This document shows positions 1 through 7,485 of a stretch of DNA of 23,417 nucleotides, piece after piece. The DNA comes from CAZWBR01 sp964404205 (GTDB lineage: Bacteria; Bacteroidota; Bacteroidia; Bacteroidales; Prolixibacteraceae). The notes beneath the pieces were generated by a model. The model was given only the letters and a program-made list of their open reading frames with translations. It was not told the origin of the DNA and searched no databases. The DNA lies in the NCBI GenBank assembly GCA_964404205.1, contig CAYOJD010000042.1, forward strand, positions 1 to 23,417, given 5' to 3'. Made by a program: the position numbers and the translations under genes. Each line of letters opens with the position of its first letter. Position 1 is the first letter of the stretch.

Positions 1-424
1 GAAAGCCATATTGCGGCAAAGTAACAACGGGTCCAACCTTTAACATCGAAAGTCTTACCTTTAATATTGCCGTTCTTACCTTTAATAATGCCGTTCTTAC
101 CTTTGATATTGCCGTTATAACCTTTAATAATGCCGTTCTTACCTTTAATATTGCCGTTATAACCTTTAATAATGCCGTTCTCACCTTTAATATCGCCGTT
201 CTTACCTTTAATATTGCCGTTCTTACCTTTGATATTGCCGTTCTTACCTTTGATATTGCCGTTATTACCTTTAATATTGCCGTTATAACCTTTAATAATG
301 CCGTTATAACCTTTAATAATGCCGTTATTACCTTTGATATTGCCGTTATAACCTTTAATAATGCCGTTATTACCTTTGATATCGCCGTTCTCACCTTTAA
401 TATTGCCGGTCTAATCTTTAACAT
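1..424 (-). CDS. Possible repetitive heptapeptide protein (partial, runs off left edge)
   Basis: On the minus strand an ATG at 424 opens a frame with no stop to the window edge, about 141 codons. It reads MLKIRPAILK and then about 17 heptads of the form V-(R/I)-T-A-(I/L)-(L/S)-K, followed by a non-repetitive tail containing VVTLPQYGF. In this frame some unit differences are synonymous (GTA/GTG/GTT, GCA/GCG), and the others swap R/I, I/L or S/L. A second minus frame, giving N-G-N-I-K-G-K heptads, is also open inside the array but is blocked by a TAG just upstream. No signal peptide, domain or ribosome-binding site is recognised. It follows the DoxX gene by about 70 bp on the same strand. It could be only a minisatellite with an accidental open frame. 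Confidence 0.3.
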   Translation of the reverse strand, partial: MLKIRPAILKVRTAISKVITALLKVITAISKVITALLKVITALLKVITAILKVITAISKVRTAISKVRTAILKVRTAILKVRTALLKVITAILKVRTALLKVITAISKVRTALLKVRTAILKVRLSMLKVGPVVTLPQYGF

Positions 425-434
425 CGAAGGTTTA
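36..434. repeat. 21-bp tandem repeat array, 19 units
   Basis: Nineteen consecutive 21-bp units, each beginning ACCTTT (ATCTTT in the last), run without any insertion or deletion from 36 to 434. Seventeen interior units share a GCCGTT or GCCGGT core. They differ at only a few positions: A/G after ACCTTT, AATAAT versus AATATT, and endings CTT, ATA, ATT or CTC. The first and last units are a distinct edge type containing AACATCGAA in place of the GCC core, so the array probably grew by copying interior units between two older edge units. Because 21 is a multiple of three, several frames stay open through the array, so an open frame here is weak evidence of coding. Confidence 0.95.
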
Positions 435-494
435 CCCGTGATGGGTGTTGTGTTGGTTTCGAACGGAAACTTTGCGGCTACAGTTAAGCATGGC

Positions 495-875
495 TTAGAG
501 CCGTATCAGCGGATAGTATTTTTCGCGGTTATCGTACATTATCCAGAGCAAAATGGCCCACATTACAACAACAATGGCAATGCTGCCCGGGTCGACCACG
601 ATATGGGTGAGCAAAATACCAACCATTACCGGAAAGAGTACCAAAGCCCCAAGCGCCCTCGTGCGCGTGAAAATGACGAGCAGCCCGCCAATTATTTCGG
701 CAACCGCGATAAGCGGCATCAGCCACGATATTTCCATCAGCGCCGCGAAATCTTTCATCATCGCTTCGGGCAGGTTGTCGGGCGGGGGCATATAGTTCAG
801 AAATTTGTTGAGCCCGCCGTTGATAAGCATTAGTCCGAGCAGGACGGAAAAAATGGTTGAGATTTTTTTCTTCAT
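495..875 (-). CDS. DoxX-family small membrane protein
   Basis: A 126-residue hydrophobic protein with four predicted membrane segments, at about residues 6-24, 50-69, 74-93 and 97-113. The first segment ends in NGGLNKFLNY, which resembles the DoxX/DoxX-like pattern, and the charged loop TRTRALG follows the second. Length and topology match the DoxX superfamily. Members sit in the inner membrane and have been linked to redox or quinone-associated functions, but no reaction can be assigned here. The ATG at 875 follows the upstream oxidoreductase gene by 81 bp on the same strand, so co-transcription is possible. DoxX is the best family match, but the superfamily is loosely defined. Confidence 0.75.
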   Translation of the reverse strand: MKKKISTIFSVLLGLMLINGGLNKFLNYMPPPDNLPEAMMKDFAALMEISWLMPLIAVAEIIGGLLVIFTRTRALGALVLFPVMVGILLTHIVVDPGSIAIVVVMWAILLWIMYDNREKYYPLIRL

Positions 876-956
876 TTGAATAATCCGTTGAATGTTTGAC
901 TGGTACAGTCTACTGAAAACGATTGGATTTGTTCCATTCGAGGTGTTTTTTTTCAG

Positions 957-3866
957 CTACAACAGTGCCTCAAACATTATCTCGACCGGGTGGACGGCTA
1001 CGCGGCCTGTACCATCTTTGATATGGTGACGGCAACTGGTCCCGGGGGCGGCAACCAATATTTCGGCAGCGGTTTGGCGTACTTCGGGGAACAGAACCAT
1101 TTCGCCAATTTGCATCGAGAGCGTGTAATGCTCTTTTTCGTAGCCAAACGAACCGGCCATTCCGCAGCAACCCGATTTGATTTCCTGTACCGAATAGTTG
1201 GCCGGAAAAGCAAGCATTAACCTGGTGGGCAGGGTAGAGGCAACCGCCTTTTGCTGACAGTGGCCATGCAGTTTAATCTCGCGGCGGGCATCGGTAAACT
1301 GTACGGGGGTAATATTCCCTTTCTCGCTTTCGCGGACAAAGAATTCTTCGAATAGCAATGCATTTTGGGCTACGGCATGGGCTTGCCGGCGAAGGTTTTC
1401 GGGGACCAGCTCCGGGTATTCGTCGCGGAAGGTGAGGATGGTCGAAGGTTCGAGGCCAATGAGCGGCGTTTGTTCCGAAATCAAATCTTTTAGCAGCAGA
1501 ATATTGTCGATGGCCACTTTTCGGGCTTCGCGAACAAAACCTTTCGAGAGGAATGTACGTCCGCTTTCGCGATGTTTGGGGATGATAACTTCGTATCCCA
1601 AGCGGTTCAGCAACAAAATAGCTTTGATGCCGATACCCGGCTCCTGAAGGTTGGTAAACTCGTCGGCAAAAAGATAGACCTTCCCTTTCGCAGCGGTAGT
1701 TGTGGCTTTACTTTTGTTCCATCGAATTAAACTCTGTTGGGCGTAGGCCGGAATCTTTCTGTCGGGATGAAACCCAACCATGCGCTTAACCCATTTCTGC
1801 GCAAGCATAAAATTGGTTATCGGGCGGAGAGCCATGGCGATATGGCCCAGCCGGGGCAGCCATGCTACCAACCGGGCGCGCAGCGGGATACCATGTTTGT
1901 CGTAGTAATGTTGCAGAAATTCGGCTTTGATTTTGGCCATATCAACATTCGACGGGCATTCGCTTTTGCAACCTTTGCAGGAGATACAGAGGTCGAGTAC
2001 CTTGTAAACCTCACGGCTGTGAAACAGGTTGTCGCTGTGGTGCAGATATTCACGCAGCATGTTGGCTCGCCCGCGGGTCGATTTATCTTCGTCGCGTGTG
2101 GCCATAAAGGTGGGGCACATGGTGCCGCCAATCAGACTGCTTTTGCGACAGTCGGCCGAACCGTTGCATTGCTCTACGGCCCTGAGGTAGCCGTGAGTGG
2201 ACGAGAAATCGAACGCAGTATCGATAACCGGGTAGCGGTTGGTCAGTTCGTAACGCAATTTATCGGTGATAGGCGGCACATCGGTAATCTTTCCGGGGTT
2301 CATTACGTTGCGGGGGTCCCAAGTGTGCTTGATATCCTTGAAGAGCTGATAAATCTCTTCGCCATACATAAAGGGAATAAACGAACCGCGCAGACGGCCA
2401 TCGCCATGTTCGCCCGAAAGGGAACCACGATGTTTTTTTACCAAAGCAGCCACTTGGCCGGCCAGTTGGGCATAGCGCTGCTGGTCGCCGGCATCTTTCA
2501 GGTTAAGCAGCGGTCGCAGGTGCAGTTCGCCGGTGGCAATATGGGCATAGTAAACACTTTTCAACCCCATGGTACCGAGCAGTGCCTTAAATTCAGCTAT
2601 AAATGCAGGCAGTCGGGCAGGGGCAATGGCGGTATCTTCGATAACGGTAACTCCTTTCTTGTCGCCTGGGATGTTCGATAACAGACCTAAACCGGCGGTG
2701 CGAAGCTCCCATACCCGCTTAATGTTGTCATCGCCAAAGACGAGCGGGAAATGATAACCCAACCCTTCAGCGTTCAAATCGGCTACCATGCGGGCATGCA
2801 TGGCTTCAATCTCCCCGCGTGTGTCGGCCGCAAATTCGACCATTAGAATGGCTTTGGGATCGCCTTCGATAAAGAAGCGGTTTTTGCGTTGGGCAATATT
2901 CTCTTTGGTGCAATCCATGATGATATCGTCCATCAACTCAATCGTATTGGGCCGGTGGCGCAGAATGACAAGATTGGCCTGAAGCGCCTCTTCGAGCGAG
3001 GTGAAGTGGGCCGGAACCACGCATTTTACTTTTGGCGGCAGTGGTATCAGGTTTACTTTCATCGCGGTGGTAAAAGCCAGTGTCCCTTCAGAACCGGCTA
3101 ACAATTTCGAGAGGTTGAAAGGGATACCATTGCCGGTAAAAGGATCGCTGTCCATCAGAAAATCGACGGCATAGCCCATATTTCGGCGGGTCACTTCCGG
3201 TTCAGGATAGGCATCGCGAATCTTTTCAACCAGCGCACGGTCGGAAAGAATGGTTTTGAAATGGTTGTATATCTTCGTTTCGAGCGCGTCAGGATTGGCG
3301 GTACATTTGGCTTCGAAACCGACTTTGTCGAGTGGGGCAAACAACACTTCCGAGCCGTCAGCAAGAAAGCCTTCGACCTCCAGAATGTGTTCGCGCACGC
3401 TGCCATAAATCAATGAACGGAGGCCACAAGAGTTGTTGCCCAGCATACCGCCCAGTTTACAGCGGTTGGTGGTCGAGGTTTCGGGGCCAAACTGCAATCC
3501 GTGGGGTTTCAAAAAGAGGTTCAGTTCCGAAAGGTTAACACCGGGTTCGACTTTCACCCAACGTTCGGCCACATTCAGTTCAATGATTTTGTCGAGATAC
3601 TTTGAAATATCGACCACTATTCCATTGCCAACAACCTGTCCGGCCAGCGAGGTGCCGGCACCGCGGGGAATAACCGATGTGTGGTTTTGGGCGGCGAAAA
3701 GAATGGTTTTACGAATGTCTTCCTTGTTCCCGGGCAAAACGATGGCCTGCGGCATTTCGCGGTACGACGAGGCGTCGGTCGAATAGATAATCCGGTTGGT
3801 TTTATCCGTTAGCAACTCCCCTTGGAGCTGTTTGCCCAGTAACTCGAAATCGATTTCTACAGACAT
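957..3866 (-). CDS. FAD-binding and Fe-S-binding oxidoreductase (GlcD-GlcF fusion, YdiJ-like)
   Basis: A 969-residue fusion. The N-terminal half is a PCMH-type FAD domain: PRGAGTSLAGQ at about 67-77, FGPETSTTNR at about 126-135 and GGMLGNNSCG at about 139-148. A flavin-oxidase C-terminal domain follows, with GEHGDGRLRG at about 485-494. Next come two ferredoxin-like cysteine groups: C567, C573 and C584 in the first; C627, C630, C633 and C637 in CISCKGCKSECP. The end is a cysteine-rich heterodisulfide-reductase-like region with GCCGMAGSFG at about 899-908. This order is that of bacterial 2-hydroxy-acid dehydrogenases such as the YdiJ type (D-2-hydroxyglutarate, D-lactate or glycolate), which pass electrons from substrate through FAD and Fe-S clusters to an acceptor. 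The exact substrate cannot be read from sequence. The ATG at 3866 lies 30 bp after the LuxR-type regulator gene, suggesting one transcript. Confidence 0.9.
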   Translation of the reverse strand: MSVEIDFELLGKQLQGELLTDKTNRIIYSTDASSYREMPQAIVLPGNKEDIRKTILFAAQNHTSVIPRGAGTSLAGQVVGNGIVVDISKYLDKIIELNVAERWVKVEPGVNLSELNLFLKPHGLQFGPETSTTNRCKLGGMLGNNSCGLRSLIYGSVREHILEVEGFLADGSEVLFAPLDKVGFEAKCTANPDALETKIYNHFKTILSDRALVEKIRDAYPEPEVTRRNMGYAVDFLMDSDPFTGNGIPFNLSKLLAGSEGTLAFTTAMKVNLIPLPPKVKCVVPAHFTSLEEALQANLVILRHRPNTIELMDDIIMDCTKENIAQRKNRFFIEGDPKAILMVEFAADTRGEIEAMHARMVADLNAEGLGYHFPLVFGDDNIKRVWELRTAGLGLLSNIPGDKKGVTVIEDTAIAPARLPAFIAEFKALLGTMGLKSVYYAHIATGELHLRPLLNLKDAGDQQRYAQLAGQVAALVKKHRGSLSGEHGDGRLRGSFIPFMYGEEIYQLFKDIKHTWDPRNVMNPGKITDVPPITDKLRYELTNRYPVIDTAFDFSSTHGYLRAVEQCNGSADCRKSSLIGGTMCPTFMATRDEDKSTRGRANMLREYLHHSDNLFHSREVYKVLDLCISCKGCKSECPSNVDMAKIKAEFLQHYYDKHGIPLRARLVAWLPRLGHIAMALRPITNFMLAQKWVKRMVGFHPDRKIPAYAQQSLIRWNKSKATTTAAKGKVYLFADEFTNLQEPGIGIKAILLLNRLGYEVIIPKHRESGRTFLSKGFVREARKVAIDNILLLKDLISEQTPLIGLEPSTILTFRDEYPELVPENLRRQAHAVAQNALLFEEFFVRESEKGNITPVQFTDARREIKLHGHCQQKAVASTLPTRLMLAFPANYSVQEIKSGCCGMAGSFGYEKEHYTLSMQIGEMVLFPEVRQTAAEILVAAPGTSCRHHIKDGTGRVAVHPVEIMFEALL

Positions 3867-3896
3867 AATTGGTGTGTTATTGGCCGACTGGTTTTC

Positions 3897-4481
3897 TCAG
3901 CCATCGACCTGAATATATTTTTTAGAGATAGCGTAGATGGTCAATCCCGAAAGGCTCTTGATCCCGGTCTTTTCGACAATGTTTTTTCGATGACTGATGA
4001 CGGTGTGGATGCTGATGTTCAATTCTTCAGCAATCTCCTTGTTCGAGAAACCTTTCACCATCACTGCAAGTACTTCGATTTCCCGTTCCGAAAGTGTTTC
4101 CTGTTTTGCATTGTCGGTTTGACCAACTGCAATCCGTGTCAGCTTCCCGATGATTGATTCGAGGCTGTCGGTAGCCAGAATGGTGTCGTCGAGTTTACTC
4201 AGCAATTCGGGATGATAGAATGAATAGAGCAGCCCAATCCAGGTAATTTCGGGATAAGCTTTCTTCATTTTCAGTAAATCGCCGTTCTTGTTTTGGTAAA
4301 CGCAAGGGTTGAGTAAAACAAAACTTACCTTTTCCCTCATCAGAAAGAGGTTTAGTTCATCAAGATCGGTCAACCTGAAAATATAGTAGTAGTTGTCTGT
4401 TTTGTGCAACAGGTTCGAAAGCCCTTCGAAGAAAATATGCGAGGGTTCGATAATGGCAATATTGATTCGTGACTTGCTCAT
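3897..4481 (-). CDS. LuxR-type DNA-binding regulator with degenerate receiver domain
   Basis: 194 residues. The C-terminal part (about 129-190) is a clear LuxR/GerE helix-turn-helix: LSEREIEVLAVM, GFSNKEIAEELNIS, HTVISHRKNI. The N-terminal 115 residues look like a receiver fold (INIAIIEPSHIFFEGL, then FVLLNP), but the usual phosphoacceptor aspartate after strand 3 is replaced by Asn58, and only Glu12 is present where an acidic pair is normal. Phosphorylation-independent control is therefore likely, perhaps through the partner protein; this is inference. The ATG at 4481 overlaps the hemerythrin stop codon by 4 bp, indicating translational coupling. A redox enzyme gene follows 30 bp downstream. 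The family call is firm; the target genes are unknown, though autoregulation of this block is plausible. Confidence 0.88.
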   Translation of the reverse strand: MSKSRINIAIIEPSHIFFEGLSNLLHKTDNYYYIFRLTDLDELNLFLMREKVSFVLLNPCVYQNKNGDLLKMKKAYPEITWIGLLYSFYHPELLSKLDDTILATDSLESIIGKLTRIAVGQTDNAKQETLSEREIEVLAVMVKGFSNKEIAEELNISIHTVISHRKNIVEKTGIKSLSGLTIYAISKKYIQVDG

Positions 4482-5182
4482 TGGGCTCTTCCTTTTTCCA
4501 TTCGGGCTACCAGGGGCGAAAGTATCAGTTCTTCGATTTTGGAGTGGATACTCAGGTCGAACTCCAGTTCGAAAAGGCTGAGCAGAATTTTACGCCTGAT
4601 ATTCAGAGGGTCGTTGAGCCGGATATGCTTCAGCAGCAAGTTGCGCAAATCGCCCAGTTTGCTTTCGATATCGGTATGGTGGTCTTTGTAGTTGTTGACT
4701 GAAAAACGGCCGGGATTTGGGTTTCCGGTGCCAACAGAGGCAAAATAGGGAAATGCGGCCTCGTCTTCGTAACTAAAATGTTCGAGCACCTCCTCGAAAT
4801 AGTCGTCAAAGAAACGTTCAATCAGTTGAATGTCGCGCGAATGGTTTTGCTCGTGCAGTTTGCCGATATAGCCTTTTATTTCAGGGTATTTATCGTTTTT
4901 ATAGAAATTGTGACTGTTTTTCAGGAACTTAATGATGGTAGGGATATGGGTCACCGAATCGGTTTCGCGGTCTCCGGGGACAAACCCATTGTAGAGATTG
5001 GCCATTATCAGAAAGACCTGAATGTCGACTTCGTTTTCGCGGCACAGTTGTTCAACTGTTTTATCGCTTACATTCAGGTCGATATCGAGATGCTCGAGCA
5101 GATAGAGCAATAACGGGTTTTCTGAGACAAGCCCCGACATTTTCATGACGGCAGTGATATATGTTTTGTGTGTCTGATACAT
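4478..5182 (-). CDS. Hemerythrin-domain protein (possible O2/NO/iron sensor or repair protein)
   Basis: 234 residues from the ATG at 5182; a TTG two codons upstream (5188) is less likely. The C-terminal two thirds shows a hemerythrin-like four-helix pattern with candidate di-iron ligands: H91 in SHNFY, H135 and E139 in EHFSYEDE, H168/H169 in YKDHH, and H213 with E217 in SIHSKIEE. The first 65 residues (ENPLLLYLLEHLDI, then KTVEQLCRENEVD) resemble the small helical N-terminal domain of ScdA/RIC-type iron-sulfur repair proteins but lack its paired cysteines. Hemerythrin domains bind O2, NO or iron. The 4-bp overlap with the downstream regulator gene suggests that the two act together, with this protein sensing and the LuxR-type protein responding; this is inference. 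The domain call is good; the exact role is open. Confidence 0.82.
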   Translation of the reverse strand: MYQTHKTYITAVMKMSGLVSENPLLLYLLEHLDIDLNVSDKTVEQLCRENEVDIQVFLIMANLYNGFVPGDRETDSVTHIPTIIKFLKNSHNFYKNDKYPEIKGYIGKLHEQNHSRDIQLIERFFDDYFEEVLEHFSYEDEAAFPYFASVGTGNPNPGRFSVNNYKDHHTDIESKLGDLRNLLLKHIRLNDPLNIRRKILLSLFELEFDLSIHSKIEELILSPLVARMEKGRAQ

Positions 5183-5355
5183 CGTCAACTTTTTTTCAAA
5201 AATAGGATTATTCGTTCATATTTTATCTCCTTCGACAGAATTCAAGTCATGCAAAACAATGGTTGCAACGTTTTTTATCCATTCGGTTTTGGCCAATCGA
5301 TGGCTCTCTTTCAAGAATGTATTTCTGTCATTTTGTACAGATTTTATATTTGGGT

Positions 5356-5376
5356 TTTAGGGGTTTCTCCCCTAAA
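5356..5376. promoter_or_regulatory. Perfect inverted repeat at the pta promoter (candidate operator)
   Basis: Two 8-base arms, TTTAGGGG (5356-5363) and CCCCTAAA (5369-5376), are perfect reverse complements around the 5-base centre TTTCT. The element ends 6 bp before the TAnnTTTG box of pta and so covers the space where the -33 region would be. No T-tract follows on either strand, and it sits immediately upstream of a promoter rather than after a gene, so a protein-binding operator is more likely than a terminator. The regulator is unknown. Confidence 0.5.
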
Positions 5377-5382
5377 TATGCT

Positions 5383-5390
5383 TATTTTTG
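5383..5390 (+). promoter_or_regulatory. Bacteroidota-type -7 box for pta
   Basis: TATTTTTG matches the Bacteroidota sigma -7 consensus TAnnTTTG. Transcription would begin near 5397, giving a leader of roughly 40 nt to the ATG at 5438, and would leave the upstream TTG at 5402 almost without leader; this supports the ATG start. No good TTTG box is seen at the expected -33 distance, where the inverted repeat lies instead, so an activator or repressor may govern this promoter. Confidence 0.45.
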
Positions 5391-5437
5391 CATACTTTTA
5401 ATTGTATAATTCGAAAATTCAAATCGCACTTAAGATA

Positions 5438-6433
5438 ATGGAACTGTTAACCCAAATTAAGAATAATGCAATCAGCCTTCAGAAGCGGATTGTATTGCCC
5501 GAAGGGAGTGAAATTAGGACCCTAAAGGCCACAGAAATTATACTGAAAGAGAAGTTGGCCCGTATCATTTTGTTGGGCAATGCAGAGCAAATTGCCGAGA
5601 TTGTCAGTCGTGAGGGGATTGATATTACCGGAGCCGAAATTGTTGATCCGAAGAAAAGCGAACGACGCGATGCTTATGCCGATATGATGGTTGAAATCCG
5701 CAAGAGCAAAGGGTTGACAAAAGAAGAAGCCTTGAAATTACTGAACGATCCGTTGTATTATGGCCCAATCATGATTAAAGCCGGTGATGCAGATGGCGAA
5801 GTCTCCGGGGCTATCAATGCTACCGGCGATGTTTTGCGCCCTGCCTTTCAGTTTGTTAAGACATTGCCCGGCGTATCTGTAGTGTCGGGTGTTTTTCTAA
5901 TGGTTTTCAAGGATAAAACGTTAGGCGATAATGGTCTGCTTGTTTTTGCCGATTGTGCTGTTATGCCTGTTCCCGACGAGAAACAACTGGCCGAGATTGC
6001 CATCACTACTGCCAAAACGGCTAAAGCGATTGCAGGAATTGAACCTCGTGTAGCCATGCTTTCATTTTCGACCAAAGGAAGTGCCCAGCACGAATTGGTT
6101 GACAAGGTGGCCGAAGCAACCCAAATAGCACAAGAACTGGCCCCCGAACTCTTGATTGACGGAGAGATGCAACTTGATGCCGCTTTGGTTCCTGAAGTTG
6201 GTCGGCTGAAAGCCCCAGACAGCAAAGTAGCCGGACGTGCCAATGTATTGGTTTTTCCAGGCCTCGAAAGTGGAAATATTGGGTATAAACTGGTGCAGCG
6301 TTTGGCCGGTGCCGAAGCTATAGGGCCGGTTTTGCAGGGAATGGCAGCTCCGATTAACGATCTGTCGCGCGGTTGTTCGGTGAGCGATATTGTCAGCATG
6401 GTAGCGATTACGGCTAATCAGGCACAAGTGTAA
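5438..6433 (+). CDS. pta: Phosphate acetyltransferase
   Basis: 331 residues from the ATG at 5438 (MELLTQIKNN). A TTG start at 5402 would add 12 residues but is unlikely given the promoter position. Family features are clear: RIVLPEGSE near the N terminus, LTKEEALKLL, DPLYYGPIMIKAGDADGEVSGA, ADCAVMPVPDEKQLAEIA, MLSFSTKGSA, and the C-terminal NVLVFPGLESGNIGYKLVQR with GPVLQGMAAPINDLSRGC. Length is typical of the short, single-domain bacterial Pta. It converts acetyl-CoA plus phosphate to acetyl phosphate and CoA, feeding acetate kinase for ATP in the cytoplasm. It heads a plus-strand run with the dehydrogenase-like gene (55 bp downstream) and two acetate kinase genes. Confidence 0.95.
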   Translation: MELLTQIKNNAISLQKRIVLPEGSEIRTLKATEIILKEKLARIILLGNAEQIAEIVSREGIDITGAEIVDPKKSERRDAYADMMVEIRKSKGLTKEEALKLLNDPLYYGPIMIKAGDADGEVSGAINATGDVLRPAFQFVKTLPGVSVVSGVFLMVFKDKTLGDNGLLVFADCAVMPVPDEKQLAEIAITTAKTAKAIAGIEPRVAMLSFSTKGSAQHELVDKVAEATQIAQELAPELLIDGEMQLDAALVPEVGRLKAPDSKVAGRANVLVFPGLESGNIGYKLVQRLAGAEAIGPVLQGMAAPINDLSRGCSVSDIVSMVAITANQAQV

Positions 6434-6488
6434 GTGGTTGCCAACACAGTCTTTTAAAAGAATTTTTTTAGTAAAATAAGATATTGAA

Positions 6489-7466
6489 ATGGAAGAATTG
6501 ATTATTGAACCTATCGAGGATTTTGGGTTGAGCAGAAAGCAGCAGCAAAGTACGCTTTTTTCCAAAATTGGTGTGGTAGGTTGTGGCAAAGCGGGGCAGA
6601 ACATTGCCCGTATGGCCAGTGTCAACGGAATGGAAGTGGTTTTTATCGAGCTATCGCAACAGCGGATTGATGAAGCTTTCGAAAGTATGGGAAAGGTTCT
6701 CGACCGTCGTATCGAAAACTGGGGGATGACACAGGGCGAGAAAAAGCTGATTCTTTCGAGAATTAAGGGGAGTCTCGATTACCGCGATTTGGCCGATTGC
6801 GATTTTGTTATTGAAGCAATCCGGGCCGAATCGAGCGGCCGCAAGATATTGGAACGCAAAGAGGTATTCCGAAAAATTGAAGAGGTGGTGGCACCCGATT
6901 GTATTATTGCTACCAGTTCGACCACAATTGTGGTAACCGAACTTTCGTCGGAACTGAAAAACCGCGAACGCTGTGTAAGCCTTCACTTCTTTGTACAGTC
7001 GCCCGAGGCACGAGTTTGCGAAGTGGTGAAGGGGCTTTATACTTCGGAAGAGGTATACCAGAAAATTCTGAAGTTTGTGAAAATGGTTAACCGTCAGGCC
7101 ATTCCGGTTGAGGAATCTGCCGGTTTGATTTCAGTCAGGCTCTATACATCGCTGTTGAATGAAGCATGCCGCACATTAATGGAAGGTGTAGCCGCCATGG
7201 AAGATATCGATGCCGTAATGAAAGTCGGTTTTGGAATGCGTTTTGGACCATTCGAGCTGGCCGATATTTTGGGAATTGACAAGATCAACCGCTGGATGGA
7301 AAATCTTTACGATGAGTTTGGCGATTCGAAATATATGGCTTCGCCAATTATTAAAAAGCTGAACCGTGCCAAACGCTTTGGTAAACATGTTGGAATGGGT
7401 TTTTATACCTACGATGAGAATGGCAACATGAAATGTGGGGAGTCTTTTAAAATTTCCAAAATCTAA
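6489..7466 (+). CDS. 3-hydroxyacyl-CoA dehydrogenase-like protein with altered active site
   Basis: 325 residues. A Rossmann NAD-binding motif, GCGKAG, lies at about 31-36, with an acidic residue (E54) after strand 2. The C-terminal helical domain of the 3-hydroxybutyryl-CoA dehydrogenase family follows (LLNEACRTLMEG, VGFGMRFGPFELADILGID, RFGKHVGMGFYTYDENG). The family His-Glu pair appears kept: H166 in LHFF and E178 in CEVVKG. Other conserved positions differ: the usual HFFNP is HFFVQ, the usual NTSS stretch is SSTT, and the substrate-binding Asn of the GF(I/V)xNR motif is V216 in AGLISVR. It begins with a 25-residue extension. It may be a divergent dehydrogenase with another substrate, or a binding or regulatory paralogue. 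Its place between pta and ackA points to acyl-CoA metabolism. Confidence 0.8.
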   Translation: MEELIIEPIEDFGLSRKQQQSTLFSKIGVVGCGKAGQNIARMASVNGMEVVFIELSQQRIDEAFESMGKVLDRRIENWGMTQGEKKLILSRIKGSLDYRDLADCDFVIEAIRAESSGRKILERKEVFRKIEEVVAPDCIIATSSTTIVVTELSSELKNRERCVSLHFFVQSPEARVCEVVKGLYTSEEVYQKILKFVKMVNRQAIPVEESAGLISVRLYTSLLNEACRTLMEGVAAMEDIDAVMKVGFGMRFGPFELADILGIDKINRWMENLYDEFGDSKYMASPIIKKLNRAKRFGKHVGMGFYTYDENGNMKCGESFKISKI

Positions 7467-7485
7467 CACGATTAAGTATCAGAAA

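Noticed and set aside
36..434. The 21-bp array as a CRISPR array
   Set aside because: The units are directly joined with no unique spacers, and the unit is too short.
1737..2681. A 314-codon plus-strand open frame opposite the FAD/Fe-S oxidoreductase gene
   Set aside because: It lies wholly antisense to a well-conserved gene whose motifs are unmistakable, and its translation has no recognisable domain. It is a shadow of GC-rich third-position codon use.
5197..5204. Minus-strand TATTTTTG as the -7 box of the hemerythrin gene
   Set aside because: It would leave a leader of only about 8 nt before the ATG at 5182 and has no -33 box at the right distance; not strong enough to list.
6450..6472. 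TCTTTTAAAAGA followed by a T-run after pta as a terminator
   Set aside because: The stem is nearly all A-T and too weak; the downstream gene starts within 30 bp and appears co-transcribed.
7435..7485. Upstream in-frame ATG as the true start of the first ackA
   Set aside because: It overlaps the end of the preceding gene, and the added 17 residues have no counterpart in the family, which begins at MKILVLNCGSS.
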